Shown here one piece after another: positions 36,801 to 45,097 of a stretch of DNA of 64,000 nt. The translations under genes were made by a program, and so were the position numbers. The notes below the pieces were generated by a model. That model ran no database searches. It saw only the letters and a list, made by a program, of their open reading frames with translations, and was not told the DNA's origin. Positions within the stretch are counted from its first letter, which is position 1, and each line of letters opens with the position of its first letter. The stretch is from Chitinophaga eiseniae (GTDB lineage Bacteria > Bacteroidota > Bacteroidia > Chitinophagales > Chitinophagaceae): NCBI RefSeq assembly GCF_900167135.1, contig NZ_FUWZ01000001.1:434001-498000 (forward strand), read 5' to 3'.

Positions 36801-37422
36801 GTTTAATGCCGAGGGCGGTCACCACCATCTCATTGAGGCCGCTGGAGGCGGTGTGCAGCACTACGTTGACCGTATTGGAACTGCCTACGGTAATAGTGGT
36901 GGGTTGGAAACCGACAGAGGAGAACACCAGTACCACGTTGCCCTGTGGTACTTCGATGGAGAAGCGTCCGGCAGCATCCGTTGCGCCTCCGGTTTTAGTC
37001 CCTTTTATGAGGTAGGTAACGCCGGGGATAGGGGTGCCGGTGCTGTCCTTTACTACACCGGTTATTTTTCGCTTGTCCTGTGTTACCTCCGTAACGTTCA
37101 GGTCCCGTTCTTCTTTCCTGGCATCTTTTTCTTTCAGGGCGATCACTTTTCCGATGATTTCGTAGGAGAAAGGTTGGTCCTGGAAGATGGCTGCCAGTGT
37201 ATGTTCGAGGGTGGCGTTCTGTACTTGTATGTCTACCGGTTTGCTTTTTTTCAGCATGATATCTTCATACCAGAAGCTGTACCCTGATTGTTTTTTGATG
37301 TCTTCGAAGACGCTCAGGAGGGTGGCATGTTTCCGGGATAGTGTAATCTGTTGTGACATAGACCTTGCACTGATTTGCAGGCAGGCCACTGTCAGCAGCA
37401 GGGTGACTATTTTAAGTCGCAT
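33868..37422 (-). CDS. SusC/RagA-family TonB-dependent receptor with STN domain (locus B)
   Basis: 1184 residues from MRLKIVTLLLTVACLQISARS (signal peptide); the frame stays open 37 codons upstream, so a longer start cannot be excluded. STN domain ITLSRKHATLLSVFEDIKKQSGYSFWYED; carboxypeptidase-like domain ITGVVKDSTGTPIPGVTYLIKGT; plug with MVVTALGIKRPKGTLGYAIS, MFVVDGVILSD and ESMVILKGAKATVLYGSDAANGVVLITTK; barrel ending LRTFSLGLNVAF. The STN domain makes it the likely signal source for the FecR/sigma pair encoded upstream. Confidence 0.95.
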   Translation of the reverse strand: MRLKIVTLLLTVACLQISARSMSQQITLSRKHATLLSVFEDIKKQSGYSFWYEDIMLKKSKPVDIQVQNATLEHTLAAIFQDQPFSYEIIGKVIALKEKDARKEERDLNVTEVTQDKRKITGVVKDSTGTPIPGVTYLIKGTKTGGATDAAGRFSIEVPQGNVVLVFSSVGFQPTTITVGSSNTVNVVLHTASSGLNEMVVTALGIKRPKGTLGYAISTIKGEELTKAGTTMNPFLSLYGKAAGVGVNMGASGPQGGIKINIRGAASMNPDQNIRPMFVVDGVILSDRKTSIGGPVGQGFDYGAGINDINPSDIESMVILKGAKATVLYGSDAANGVVLITTKSGRNATGMGMTGSIQYTTERPVSYLKLQDQYGLGDNIYDTVYATVNGQKIRTIPNKRFSFGPKFDGANAMFYDSSMVKNSPHTNNFLSLFNPGHSTTGNVAISGSNDKGNVRASYTNYYYKDINGDNSWQKRNTFSFNGNIKASNLASFEVISNIYNITSMNRRGSNDGSVAWGLPLDYDYGLIYPFYTDQTGYKRDLSLAGVPTAFSNLGGFMWDRSQNSLKDDKIHMITSAKVTLNFTPHLFLVGQAGLDYDNTTYTTEKSVTRVLPSVANGSFGIAKENSTVQTYQALLNYNRSFMQDRLHLFAYTGGAYRLRSSDYLGSNTIGGLNFADLYSFNNESGTPSAANLYQIRSFNRGNDVLYSWLASASLSWKSELTLEVQGRMDWNSTLPPANNKYFYPGVALNWNYTERFAIPGMNSGTLRLSWADVGNGTNRYFANNLYSFTRLSNTTALSITPPDAILPGALKPERKREFEIGINNSFFKDNRLTIDFSAYSNHRYNQIFNLPISSASSSTGLKINVGDVKAWGLELGLTGTPLLGKNYRWDITVNAASQGSKVVRLYPGVTNNPISNLINGSAASVHADEGRPYGEIIMYDYLRDDGGNKIVGTNGMYSLNNQKSIVAGNIMPKFYGGILSDFRYRDFNLRIGLDYKSGGTIFSYTNNRLTGVGQLESTLQYRDEAHGGLAYYYDADGNMVPWQHNQPAPAGARNGRVYHDGLILPGVMQDANGKYVPNTQMTNASSYYMSYANDLATSFPPDRLYKNNYIKVREVALSYDVPRDVVRRMKLQKLTITAAARNLFYLYKSIPNIDPEGALGADTYVENTIYPTLRTFSLGLNVAF

Positions 37423-37726
37423 GATCAGTCTTTTTTTGAAGGTGAGATGTGCACCGGATGTGCCTGTACGGTCAGGCGTGGTTAGGCGTAGCCCTGGCAC
37501 ACAAAAGGGCCGTGCATGACGTTGATATTTCATACATTTGGGATGTTTGAGTTGATAAAATTTTGATACTGCGTTGTGTCATGCCAGCTTAGACATTTAT
37601 ACCAGGGGCGGGTGAGAGCGCTCCTGGTTTTTTTGGCTATGCGGGCACAGATCTTTTAGGGACCTTTGTGCATGTCGTACTAATTTGATTTTGGTTGTGT
37701 GTTTAAATGATACTTACTTTTTTTTA
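37423..37726 (-). other. Leader region between fecR and susC of locus B, with hairpin
   Basis: The 304-nt gap has no supported gene. At 37601-37628 ACCAGGGGCG can pair with CGCTCCTGGT. Read on the plus strand it is followed by TTTTTT (a terminator shape); on the minus strand, the direction of the operon, it is a hairpin in the susC leader without a T-tract. Confidence 0.5.
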
Positions 37727-38890
37727 CTACATGACGATTAATTTCTCCTCTTCCAGTTTGAAATGAATTTTGCTGATTTCGAGCAGGCGTAAAAGTGCCG
37801 ACAGATCTGCTGTTCGGGGGATGTCGCCGGTGAAGGTACGGGTAGGCACATCTCCTTTAAATACCACTTCAATATTATACCAGCGTTCTACCTGCCGCAT
37901 GATGGTGCGGATATCGGCGCTTCTGAAAGATATCAGGCCGTTTTTCCAGGCTACGGCGAGGTCGGTGTCTGCATGGTCAATGACTTCCATGGTACCGTTT
38001 TCATTGATCAGTGATTGTTGTCCCGGTTTAAGGAGATGATGTGCCATTTGCCGGCTTACCTTGATGGATCCCTGTAAAAGTGTTGTTCTGATGCTATTTT
38101 CATTGTTGTAGGCCATGATGTTAAAGCTGGTGCCGAGTACGGCCACTGCTGTTTCGCCGGTGTTGACAAAGAACGGCTGCGCGGCGTTGGGCTGTATTTC
38201 GAAATAGGCTTCTCCGGAGAGGGACACCTGTCTAATTGGTCCGGCGAAGGTGGTAGGGTATTGCAGCGATGAAGCTGCGTTGAGCCATACCCGTGATCCA
38301 TCCGGCAAAACAAGGCTGTACTGACCGCCTTTCGGGGTGCGGAGCGTGTTCCAGCTGACGGCGGTTTCAGACGGGGCTGCCTGTGGTTTATATACCAGTT
38401 GACCGGCTTTTGTTTGCAGGCTTACATGTCCTTGTTGCGCTATCTGCCCGTTCATATTACTGTCCAGCTCAATGGTTTTACCGCTGGCAAGGGTGAGAAT
38501 GGCTTTGTCTGATCCGGGGAGAAATACTTTATGTTGCGCTGTTGCTACGGGCGCTGGTTTTTTTCGCTGGCGTGTCCACAGGATGGTGGCGCCTGCGAGT
38601 ACCAGCAGTAGTATGGCTGCCGCTGCGCGGTAGCTGCGATAAAACGTTTTAGCCAACGGGCGTGTAATAGTTTTTGCGGAGAGGATATGAGCCAGCATGG
38701 CGTCCGACCGGTTACCGAAAACCTTTGTTTCCGTTTCGGCGGATTGTACCCATGCCTCTTCTATCATCCATTCGAGTTGTGCGTCCTGGTCGTCGGAGCC
38801 GAGAAATATTCTCAGCTCTTCCAGTTCGGCGGAAGTGGCGGTACGGGTGGTATACTGGCTTAACAGGTATTTTAATCTGTTGTTGTCCAT
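37727..38890 (-). CDS. FecR-family anti-sigma factor (locus B)
   Basis: 387 residues from MDNNRLKYLLSQYTTRTATSAELEEL. A cytoplasmic helical part, one transmembrane helix (AAAAILLLVLAGATILW, about 86-104), then the FecR domain: NTLRTPKGGQYSLVLPDGSRVWLNAASSLQYPTTF, LSGEAYFEIQPNAAQPFFV and VLGTSFNIMAYNNE. The C-terminal DUF4974 segment is RTIMRQVERWYNIEVVFKGDVPTRTFTGDIPR. It transmits the receptor signal to the sigma factor upstream. A tandem repeat array separates it from the sigma gene. Confidence 0.92.
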   Translation of the reverse strand: MDNNRLKYLLSQYTTRTATSAELEELRIFLGSDDQDAQLEWMIEEAWVQSAETETKVFGNRSDAMLAHILSAKTITRPLAKTFYRSYRAAAAILLLVLAGATILWTRQRKKPAPVATAQHKVFLPGSDKAILTLASGKTIELDSNMNGQIAQQGHVSLQTKAGQLVYKPQAAPSETAVSWNTLRTPKGGQYSLVLPDGSRVWLNAASSLQYPTTFAGPIRQVSLSGEAYFEIQPNAAQPFFVNTGETAVAVLGTSFNIMAYNNENSIRTTLLQGSIKVSRQMAHHLLKPGQQSLINENGTMEVIDHADTDLAVAWKNGLISFRSADIRTIMRQVERWYNIEVVFKGDVPTRTFTGDIPRTADLSALLRLLEISKIHFKLEEEKLIVM

Positions 38891-38977
38891 CTGCAAAAGT
38901 GAATCTATTTATATAGACAGCGGGGAGGGGTAAAAAGAGGTAATGGCGTGAAAAAAAATTTTTAGGGCCGGCGGCAG

Positions 38978-39166
38978 GCATCTCCCGAAGGGTAAAAAGG
39001 TAGGAGGCGCGGGCAAGCGCATCCCCCGAAGGGTGAAAGTATTTTGGGTAAAATGGCGATGATATCTCCCGAAGGGGAAAAAGTAGCGGGTAAAATGACG
39101 ATAATATCTCCCGAAGGGGAAAAAGTAGTGGGTAAAATGACGATAATATCTCCCGAAGGGGAAAGA
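38978..39166. repeat. Five-copy, about 42-bp tandem repeat
   Basis: CCCGAAGGG, inside a longer ATCTCCCGAAGGGGAAA unit, recurs at 38984, 39025, 39068, 39110 and 39152 (periods 41, 43, 42, 42). The last three units are nearly identical over 42 bp; the first two are diverged. Each unit has a small stem-loop (CCC-GAA-GGG). The array fills most of the gap between the sigma stop and fecR start. Confidence 0.85.
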
Positions 39167-39757
39167 TTATTGAGGCAGGAACAAAAGCAGCAGGAGGTTG
39201 GTTTCCGGGTGGGTAAGCGCGTAACTGCGGATAGCCCGGAGGGCCAGCACCATATGTTTTTTCACGGTTTCCCGGGAGATCGCCATCCGCTCTGCTATTT
39301 CGGCTTGTCTCAGTCCTTCATCGCGGCTGAGCAGGTATACCCGTTGCCGCTGTGCCGGCAGTTCTGAAATAGCCTGGTCGATGATACGGCGATAGCGGGC
39401 ATCCATGGTTTCTTCAAACGGGTTGCCGGTATCGGCGGCGATGGTCATTTCCCATTGTTGTTTATGTTCCAGTTCGCGGCCCAGTTTTTTAAGGAAGGAG
39501 AAAGTGTAATTTTTAGCTACGGTGTAGAGGTAAGGGTGGAAGTGACTTACGTGGCTGAGTTTGTCGCGTTTTTCCCAGATGCGGATAAACACTTCCTGTA
39601 CAATTTCTTCCGCCATGGAGAGGGAGCCGGTCAGTTGATATACAAAAGCGCCCAGTCGCTGGTGATAGGCATGAAACAACTGCGCAAACGCAGCCTCATC
39701 GCCTTGCGATACTAATAATAGTAAATCATGTTCACTATTTAATCGTTGATGCTCCAA
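39167..39757 (-). CDS. ECF RNA polymerase sigma factor (locus B)
   Basis: 196 residues. Region 2: LFHAYHQRLGAFVYQLTGSLSMAEEIVQEVFIRIWEKRDKL; region 4: ISELPAQRQRVYLLSRDEGLRQAEIAERMAISRETVKKHMVLALRAIRSY. The start codon is a TTG at 39757 since no ATG precedes region 2 in frame. It should activate susCD of this locus when released by FecR. A 276-nt gap with tandem repeats lies between it and fecR. Confidence 0.92.
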   Translation of the reverse strand: MEHQRLNSEHDLLLLVSQGDEAAFAQLFHAYHQRLGAFVYQLTGSLSMAEEIVQEVFIRIWEKRDKLSHVSHFHPYLYTVAKNYTFSFLKKLGRELEHKQQWEMTIAADTGNPFEETMDARYRRIIDQAISELPAQRQRVYLLSRDEGLRQAEIAERMAISRETVKKHMVLALRAIRSYALTHPETNLLLLLFLPQ

Positions 39758-39852
39758 GTGAAAAACTGTAAACGCTCTGTATTTTGGTTGACTTGCGTGA
39801 TAAATATAGACATTTACGAATTACCAACATCCAAATGCGAAAAAAAGCGCAT

Positions 39853-39899
39853 AAAAAAGCGAAGATCATACAGGGATTGGCTGTCTGACCTCCGCTTTT
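39853..39899 (-). terminator. Terminator after the FAD oxidoreductase
   Basis: On the minus strand GCGGAGGTCA pairs with TGATCTTCGC (two G-U pairs) and is followed by TTTTTT. It lies 14 nt past the oxidoreductase stop. Confidence 0.55.
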
Positions 39900-39912
39900 G
39901 GTTAACGGGTTG

Positions 39913-41514
39913 TTATTTTTTCTCTTCGTGATATTCCTGTTCGGTGTTGATAGACCATATGTTGGCTTTGTCGGTAATGCCGGCAGCGATGTTGTCTACC
40001 GCCACCATAGCCGTCAGCATAGAGTGGTCTGAGTTATTATATTTATGCATGCCGTTACGGCCTACGAGAAAGAGGTTGCCGAATGTGTCGAGGTAATGGC
40101 GTACTTCATCGAACCGTGTATAGGTGCCGAAGTAAGCGGGGTATGTTTTTTCCATGCGGAGCACGGTGGCGTCGAGCACATCTTCCTTGCGGGCCAGCCC
40201 TATTTTGCAGAGCTCGTGTATGGCAGTTTCCCTGATTTCGTTATCGCTCAGCCCCCAGAAATCATCGCCTTTGTTACAGAAGTACTCCATGCCTACCCAG
40301 GTGGTGTCGGGGTCTTTTACCATGTAGGGGCTCCAGTTGTTGAACAGTTGTAAGCGGCCTACTTTCACGTCTTTTTCCTGGATGTAGATCCAGGTGTCTT
40401 TAAGGGTGATGGGCTGGTGTGTGCGTGTTTTCGCATCTTCGAAGCTGAGGTTCTTCAGCAGGATGCCGATGGTGATAAAGTCGCGGTATTGAAGGCCGGC
40501 GGCTATTTCACGGACATGGGCCGGCACATCGGCTTTCAGGCCTGCCACCAGTTCCTGTACCGGCATGGTGGAGAAGAAATAATCGCCTTCCAGCACGGTT
40601 GTTTCGCCGGTAGTTTTATCCAGTGCTTCGATAGCGGTGATGCGGTTACCGTTGGTACGGATGCCCACTACATCGTGTTGCATCAGCAGGGTAGCGCCCT
40701 GTGTTGTCACCTGCCGGGCTACTTCTTCCCAGAGCTGGCCGGGGCCATGTTTGGGATAGAGGAACTGTTCGATCAGGCTGGTCTCCACATTTTTCTGTTT
40801 GATGTCTTTGGGTTTGCTGGCGTTCCAGGCGGCTTTGGCGGCGTGGGCGATCGCCTTGCCGATGGAGATGCCTTTAATGCGTTGCGCGCCCCATTCGGCG
40901 GATATTTCATTACAGGGAACGCCCCATACTTTTTCGGTGTAGTGTTTAAAAAACAGCAGGTAGAGTGTTTTGCCGAAGCGGTTGATCATAAAATCTTCCA
41001 GTGACTTTTCCGGTTTTTTAGGGAAAAGCTGTGCATAGAGGTAGGAGATCATGATGCGGATGGTGGTCATGATGCCCAGTTTGCGCAGCGTATCAATAGA
41101 CAGCTGCACAGGGTAGGTAAAGAATTTTTTCAGGAAGTAGATGCGGGACAGGCGTTTTCTGACGAGCATCACCAGATCGGGGTTTTCAGCAACGAGAGTA
41201 TCTGTATCGCTGTTAGGTTGCGGTGCTTTTATTTCCCTTGTTTTTTGCTGGTAGCTGATGGTGAATATTTCAGCCGCTTCTTTGTCCAGTGGCATGACTG
41301 TCATCCACCAGTCCATCACCCGGTCGGACTTTGAGAAGAACCGGTGGCCGCCGATATCGATACGGTTTCCTTTATAGTTGACCGTTTTAGAGATGCCGCC
41401 GATATCTGTGCTTTTTTCCAGGATGATGGGCATTATATCTGTGCGTTGAAGAAGTTCATAGGCAGCAGTAAGGCCGGCAGGCCCTGCACCGATGATAATC
41501 GCTTTCTTTTGCAT
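39913..41514 (-). CDS. FAD-dependent oxidoreductase of the protoporphyrinogen oxidase/UDP-galactopyranose mutase-like class
   Basis: 533 residues. The N-terminal dinucleotide-binding motif [17 protein letters not shown] and the following [17 protein letters not shown] and [12 protein letters not shown] identify an amine-oxidase-like flavoprotein. Other marks are [30 protein letters not shown] and the C-terminal FAD contact [24 protein letters not shown]. In other bacteria such proteins sit in surface-polysaccharide clusters, but no such cluster is here. Substrate unknown. It ends with a likely terminator. Confidence 0.88.
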   Translation of the reverse strand: MQKKAIIIGAGPAGLTAAYELLQRTDIMPIILEKSTDIGGISKTVNYKGNRIDIGGHRFFSKSDRVMDWWMTVMPLDKEAAEIFTISYQQKTREIKAPQPNSDTDTLVAENPDLVMLVRKRLSRIYFLKKFFTYPVQLSIDTLRKLGIMTTIRIMISYLYAQLFPKKPEKSLEDFMINRFGKTLYLLFFKHYTEKVWGVPCNEISAEWGAQRIKGISIGKAIAHAAKAAWNASKPKDIKQKNVETSLIEQFLYPKHGPGQLWEEVARQVTTQGATLLMQHDVVGIRTNGNRITAIEALDKTTGETTVLEGDYFFSTMPVQELVAGLKADVPAHVREIAAGLQYRDFITIGILLKNLSFEDAKTRTHQPITLKDTWIYIQEKDVKVGRLQLFNNWSPYMVKDPDTTWVGMEYFCNKGDDFWGLSDNEIRETAIHELCKIGLARKEDVLDATVLRMEKTYPAYFGTYTRFDEVRHYLDTFGNLFLVGRNGMHKYNNSDHSMLTAMVAVDNIAAGITDKANIWSINTEQEYHEEKK

Positions 41515-41813
41515 GAGATAACATCGATTGATGGTGAAGAGTTATTTGAGGGGGGTAGTAAGTAGGGTGCCTGGTTACACCGGCGTGTTTTGGGGTATCG
41601 GCAAAAGCAGGGGTGCACCCCGGACATGCAAAAGAATAGTGGAGGACGCTAAAGCTGGCATAATATAATGGTTTATCTCAGGCTGTTCCTCTGTTTACGG
41701 ACAGCCTGGTTTTTGAGGGTTTTATTACAGGGTCACGCGGCAGCGCTTAATTTGCCACGTATACAATTATAAAAAACAGTACTGAAATAGCGGTTCAGCA
41801 ACGGTAATGGTTC
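41515..41813. other. Intergenic gap with one hairpin
   Basis: No gene supported. A stem AGGCTGT...ACAGCCT at 41682-41710, followed by GGTTTTT, is a plus-strand terminator shape without a plus-strand gene before it. Confidence 0.35.
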
Positions 41814-42686
41814 TTAGAATTTCCACTGGTAGAAGTTGACCGGCGTGTCTTTGCCTTCGCTGATGGTAACGTAACCATCGTTGCCGGGCGTGATGGTAAT
41901 GCCTTCGCCTTGTTTTTCTATGGTGTAGGGGAGGCGTTGCGCCGGGCGAGCCATGGCCTGTTCCACCGTTTCGTTGGCGTTACGGTGCCAGTAGTAAACG
42001 TCGGTCAGGGTTTTGATCACGATATGGCGGCCGTCTTTCGAGATATCGCCGGAGGTGACCCAGGTATAGGGGAGGGTGATGAGTTGTTCCAGCGTGGCGT
42101 TGTCACCGTCTTTGAACAGCAGCTGATTGGTTTTATAGAGGCTGACTTTACCTTCTCTTTTACTGACGATATAGATTTTTTTGCCGATGGGATCGATGAG
42201 TAATGTTTCCGCATCTCTCGGCCCGTTAGGGTATTCGAGGGTGAGCACGTCCGGCCGGATATGCAGTGATTTGCCCGGTATCTTTGTGGGCTCTTTGAAG
42301 CGATAGATCCGGATATGTTTACGTTTGCCGCCGTTGTCGCCGATGTCTCCCACGTACACGTAATGTTTGCCTTTCACAGGACCGATGCCTTCCGCAATAT
42401 CTTCCATATCGCGGTTGGTGACATCATCGAGTTTGACCGTGCAGGCGAGACGGGCCTGATGGTCCAGCAGGTATACATCCGGCTTGTTGCCACTGTCGTT
42501 GTGCGTCCAGAAATAACCGGGCATCGTGCTGCTGGAGGCAATACCGGAAGCTTCCGTGATCTTGCCGGAAGTTATGTAGCCTAAGATAACAGGTTTAACT
42601 GTGGTATTGTCTTTGGAAGTCTGTGCAACAGCGGCGGAGCATACGCCGGTCAGCAACAGGACAGTCAGCATAACAGGTAATCGCAT
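41814..42686 (-). CDS. Secreted beta-propeller-like protein
   Basis: 290 residues from MRLPVMLTVLLLTGVCSAAVAQ, a clear signal peptide; the open frame upstream runs through a tRNA gene and is not coding. The text ITEASGIASSSTMPGYFWTHNDSGNKPDVYLLD, MEDIAEGIGPVKGKHYVYVGDIGDNGGKRKHIRIYRFKEP and DAETLLIDPIGKKIYIVSKREGKVSLYK has the strand-and-Asp pattern of a propeller with repeated W/Y-x-x-D loops. It resembles a family of secreted propeller proteins in Flavobacteria/Chitinophagaceae sometimes mislabelled PE-PGRS. Function unknown. Confidence 0.7.
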   Translation of the reverse strand: MRLPVMLTVLLLTGVCSAAVAQTSKDNTTVKPVILGYITSGKITEASGIASSSTMPGYFWTHNDSGNKPDVYLLDHQARLACTVKLDDVTNRDMEDIAEGIGPVKGKHYVYVGDIGDNGGKRKHIRIYRFKEPTKIPGKSLHIRPDVLTLEYPNGPRDAETLLIDPIGKKIYIVSKREGKVSLYKTNQLLFKDGDNATLEQLITLPYTWVTSGDISKDGRHIVIKTLTDVYYWHRNANETVEQAMARPAQRLPYTIEKQGEGITITPGNDGYVTISEGKDTPVNFYQWKF

Positions 42687-42815
42687 AGGGCAATTTACTA
42701 AAAAACAGGATGTCGCAAGCAGGCGGCAGTTCAGCAGCAACACCCATCCGACGGGGGACTTTATCCCCTGACAGGGCCGGTGGCGGGCGTCTGGTTTCAG
42801 AAGATTGAAAAAAAA

Positions 42816-42846
42816 TTTGGTAATTAATGGAAATGTTATACCTTCG
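42816..42846 (+). promoter_or_regulatory. Promoter of tRNA-Gln(CTG)
   Basis: TTTG (42816-42819), 19-bp spacer, then TACCTTCG (42839-42846), one base off the -7 consensus; the tRNA begins 18 nt later. Confidence 0.65.
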
Positions 42847-42863
42847 CGTTCCCGAATTGATAA

Positions 42864-42934
42864 TGCCCGATAGTATAATGGTAGTACGACAGACTCTGAC
42901 TCTGTTTGTCTTGGTTCGAATCCAGGTCGGGCAA
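42864..42934 (+). tRNA. tRNA-Gln (anticodon CTG)
   Basis: 71 nt with acceptor stem TGCCCGA/TCGGGCA, D-arm AGTATAATGGTAGTAC identical to the other tRNA-Gln genes, anticodon loop ACAGACTCTGACTCTGT centred on CTG, and T-arm GGTTCGAATCC. CCA is not encoded. It reads CAG codons and complements the two TTG copies. Confidence 0.96.
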
Positions 42935-42935
42935 C

Positions 42936-42967
42936 AAAAAAGCCGAAGCTTAAGCTTCGGCTTTTTT
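42936..42967 (+). terminator. Terminator of tRNA-Gln(CTG)
   Basis: AAAAAGCCGAAGCTT and its perfect mirror complement form a long palindrome ending in TTTTTT; it can also serve the HicB-like gene coming from the other strand. Confidence 0.85.
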
Positions 42968-42988
42968 TATTCCAATGTTTCTTTCGAA

Positions 42989-43204
42989 TCACTGCACATC
43001 AAGGCTGATCATGATGTTTTCCCGGGTAATGGGTTTGAGGTCCACCTCCACATATTTCCTGTAAAGATCAATAGCTTCGAGTATGTTGTTATTTAGTTCC
43101 CACATATTTTTACCGGTGGTACTAACCGGTAAAAGGTCCATATCTTCCGAATAAGCCAGATAGCCAGTGCAGGTCCTTTCTACGATGAATACGTACTTTG
43201 TCAT
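42989..43204 (-). CDS. HicB-like small protein
   Basis: 71 residues: MTKYVFIVERTCTGYLAYSEDMDLLPVSTTGKNMWELNNNILEAIDLY. The pattern of an N-terminal strand, a Y-x-A-Y-x-x-D turn, a strand, then a helix with EAIDLY is that of HicB-family RNase H-like antitoxin folds. The usual C-terminal DNA-binding part and a HicA partner are both missing. It lies 11 nt behind the beta-lactamase-like gene and so is probably co-transcribed with it. A solo regulator or remnant is possible. Confidence 0.6.
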   Translation of the reverse strand: MTKYVFIVERTCTGYLAYSEDMDLLPVSTTGKNMWELNNNILEAIDLYRKYVEVDLKPITRENIMISLDVQ

Positions 43205-43215
43205 GTCTGATATCT

Positions 43216-44325
43216 CTATTTTTTTACCGCACCTAATACATCCCTCACCAGTACCTGGTTTGCCTGATCTGTTGTGTCATTATAATAACCGGCTGTCATC
43301 ACTATTTCCAGGTCCAGCGACGGTATCATGGCGATGATTTGGCCGCCGTTGCCTTCTGCCTGTACCATAGCTGCCTGTTGACCGGCGACTTGTTGTTGGG
43401 TGCACCAGAACTGGAAGCCGTAGCCCACGTTCTTTTCATCGGAATCAACGGTCCATTGTGTGGATTGGGCAATCCATGCGGCGGGGATCAGTTGTTTGCC
43501 TTGCCATTGTCCTTGTTGCATGTACAGGCGTCCTATGTGCGCCATGTCGATGGGGCGCATCCGCAGCCCTGAAGGCATCCAGTATATGCCGTCGGCCCGT
43601 GCACTCCAGAGAAATTGTGTGATGCCCAGCGGCAGGAAAAGGTAGCGGTCGGCGAAATCCCGTATACTCATACCCGTAGTTTTCTCAACGATTTGTCCGA
43701 GCAGGTGGGTGTTGCCGCCGCTGTAGTTGAAGAGGGTTCCGGGTTTCGCAGCGCTTTTACATTGCAATACAAAACCGGTAGGGTCTTGTGCTTCCAGCAT
43801 TTGACGCTCGCTGTTAGTGGGATCGTCATAGGAAATACGTTCGTTCCATTTGAGTCCCGGGGTCATGGTCAGTAAATGCCGGATGGTGATATTGGCTTTA
43901 TCGCCGGTAGCATACTGCCGATAGGCCGGGAAATAGTCGAAGATTTTATCATCGATACTTTTGATCTTCCCTTGTGCCAGCGCGATGCCAACGCAGGCGG
44001 ATACGATGCTTTTAGTCACGCTGCGGCAGTCATGCAGGCTGTCGCGTGTATGTGGTATTTTCCCTACCGGCGTAGGGAAAACAGCATCTTCCCCGGCAAA
44101 GTATTGTTCGTAGATGAGTTTGTTTTTTCGAAGGATGATAAGGCTGTGGATATTGTATTTGCCGTTGCGGATCTGATTTTCCAGTGTGATGATTTGCTGT
44201 TTGTCTATATTGGCTTCATCGAAAGTGCCTGTTTCCTGGTCGGGTGTTTCGGGCACAGGCTTGTCATCATTGTTGTGGCAGGCGCAAAGGAAGAGGGCTA
44301 AGAGAAGAGGAATGGCGTTTCTCAT
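43216..44325 (-). CDS. Class C beta-lactamase-like serine hydrolase, lipoprotein
   Basis: 369 residues. Lipobox LFLCAC (lipid Cys16) then a linker rich in Pro/Glu/Asp. The beta-lactamase/penicillin-binding fold shows the active-site Ser102-V-T-Lys105 and Tyr201 in NYSGGNTHLLGQIVEK; the C-terminal region has YGFQFWCTQQQ and AEGNGGQIIAMIPSLDLEIVMTAGYY in place of a KTG box. Such proteins (PF00144) act on D-amino acid peptides or esters; most are not antibiotic hydrolases. Periplasmic, lipid-anchored. Substrate unknown. Confidence 0.88.
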   Translation of the reverse strand: MRNAIPLLLALFLCACHNNDDKPVPETPDQETGTFDEANIDKQQIITLENQIRNGKYNIHSLIILRKNKLIYEQYFAGEDAVFPTPVGKIPHTRDSLHDCRSVTKSIVSACVGIALAQGKIKSIDDKIFDYFPAYRQYATGDKANITIRHLLTMTPGLKWNERISYDDPTNSERQMLEAQDPTGFVLQCKSAAKPGTLFNYSGGNTHLLGQIVEKTTGMSIRDFADRYLFLPLGITQFLWSARADGIYWMPSGLRMRPIDMAHIGRLYMQQGQWQGKQLIPAAWIAQSTQWTVDSDEKNVGYGFQFWCTQQQVAGQQAAMVQAEGNGGQIIAMIPSLDLEIVMTAGYYNDTTDQANQVLVRDVLGAVKK

Positions 44326-44439
44326 AAAAATAGATTTTTCAGTGGTGAGATAAGCATGTCACCATACGACGGGGAGCAGCATACTTACCCCTATGAGAAA
44401 CGGAGAATTATTACAAAGTTGCGGGTATGGAAGGTTTCA

Positions 44440-45057
44440 TCACGGCCAGTCAACCTTTTGCCGCGGATGGAAGAATCCTTTGATGCAGTTGGGGTTTCTG
44501 ATGCAGATCTGAATATTGGTTTTTTCGTAAAACCCTGCATCATGATAAAGCGCTTTGCCTTCAATAAATATTCCTCTTATAGAATCAAATGGTTCTGTAT
44601 TACCCGTGATCTTATGTATATTCTCAATAACGGCACAGTCCAATTCTCTGATAACCTTGTCGACAGAAAAGGGATCTCCTACCGGATTACAATTGACCGG
44701 CATTTGCTTGCCAAATAATATGGTGGATTCCCTGAAGCTCTTATATGAGTCTTTTACCAGGTCAATCCATCTTTTGTCAGTCAAGTCAAGACAGTTATTC
44801 AAATCCAATATAGCGCCCAATACGGAAGGGACTTTAATTTTCTTCGATCGGTTGGGTGGGTTGGATGCAAAATCCAATGCTCTTTCATAGTTGTTTTGCC
44901 AAAAATAGAATCCGGAACCCAACCAGTCGTGTGTATTTGCACTCGCTTTAAGCATAGCGTTTCCAGAAACAACAGTGTCGCAAATTGACTTGTCACAACC
45001 ATGAAAGCCAATAACCAGCCCAGGATTGGCTGTGTAAAGAAAATCAGTATTTGACAT
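44440..45057 (-). CDS. ADP-ribosyltransferase-like protein, candidate toxin
   Basis: 205 residues from ATG 45057. GLVIGFHGCDKSICDTVVSG, then THDWLGSGFYFWQNNYERALDFA and RGIFIEGKALY...NIQICIRNPNCIKGFF give the order His19, Tyr51 and Glu167 (or Glu178), as in the H-Y-E ADP-ribosyltransferase (DUF3990-like) fold. No signal peptide. A 63-codon gene starts upstream and ends 40 nt before this start, the usual arrangement of an antitoxin-toxin pair. Codon use is more AT-rich than neighbouring genes, consistent with transfer. Enzymatic activity and target are inferred, not shown. Confidence 0.65.
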   Translation of the reverse strand: MSNTDFLYTANPGLVIGFHGCDKSICDTVVSGNAMLKASANTHDWLGSGFYFWQNNYERALDFASNPPNRSKKIKVPSVLGAILDLNNCLDLTDKRWIDLVKDSYKSFRESTILFGKQMPVNCNPVGDPFSVDKVIRELDCAVIENIHKITGNTEPFDSIRGIFIEGKALYHDAGFYEKTNIQICIRNPNCIKGFFHPRQKVDWP

Positions 45058-45097
45058 TAAAGGAACAATACAAATGGTGAATAGCAACTTCGTATAC

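Noticed and set aside
38978..39166. CRISPR array
   Set aside because: Period of about 42 bp has no unique spacers; whole units are repeated, and there are no cas genes.
39044..39367. 107-codon frame with repeated ISPEGEK-type units
   Set aside because: Frame results from the 42-bp repeat (a multiple of three) and then runs antisense through the sigma gene.
42687..42992. N-terminal extension of the propeller-like protein
   Set aside because: It would translate through tRNA-Gln(CTG) and its promoter; a signal peptide starts at 42686.
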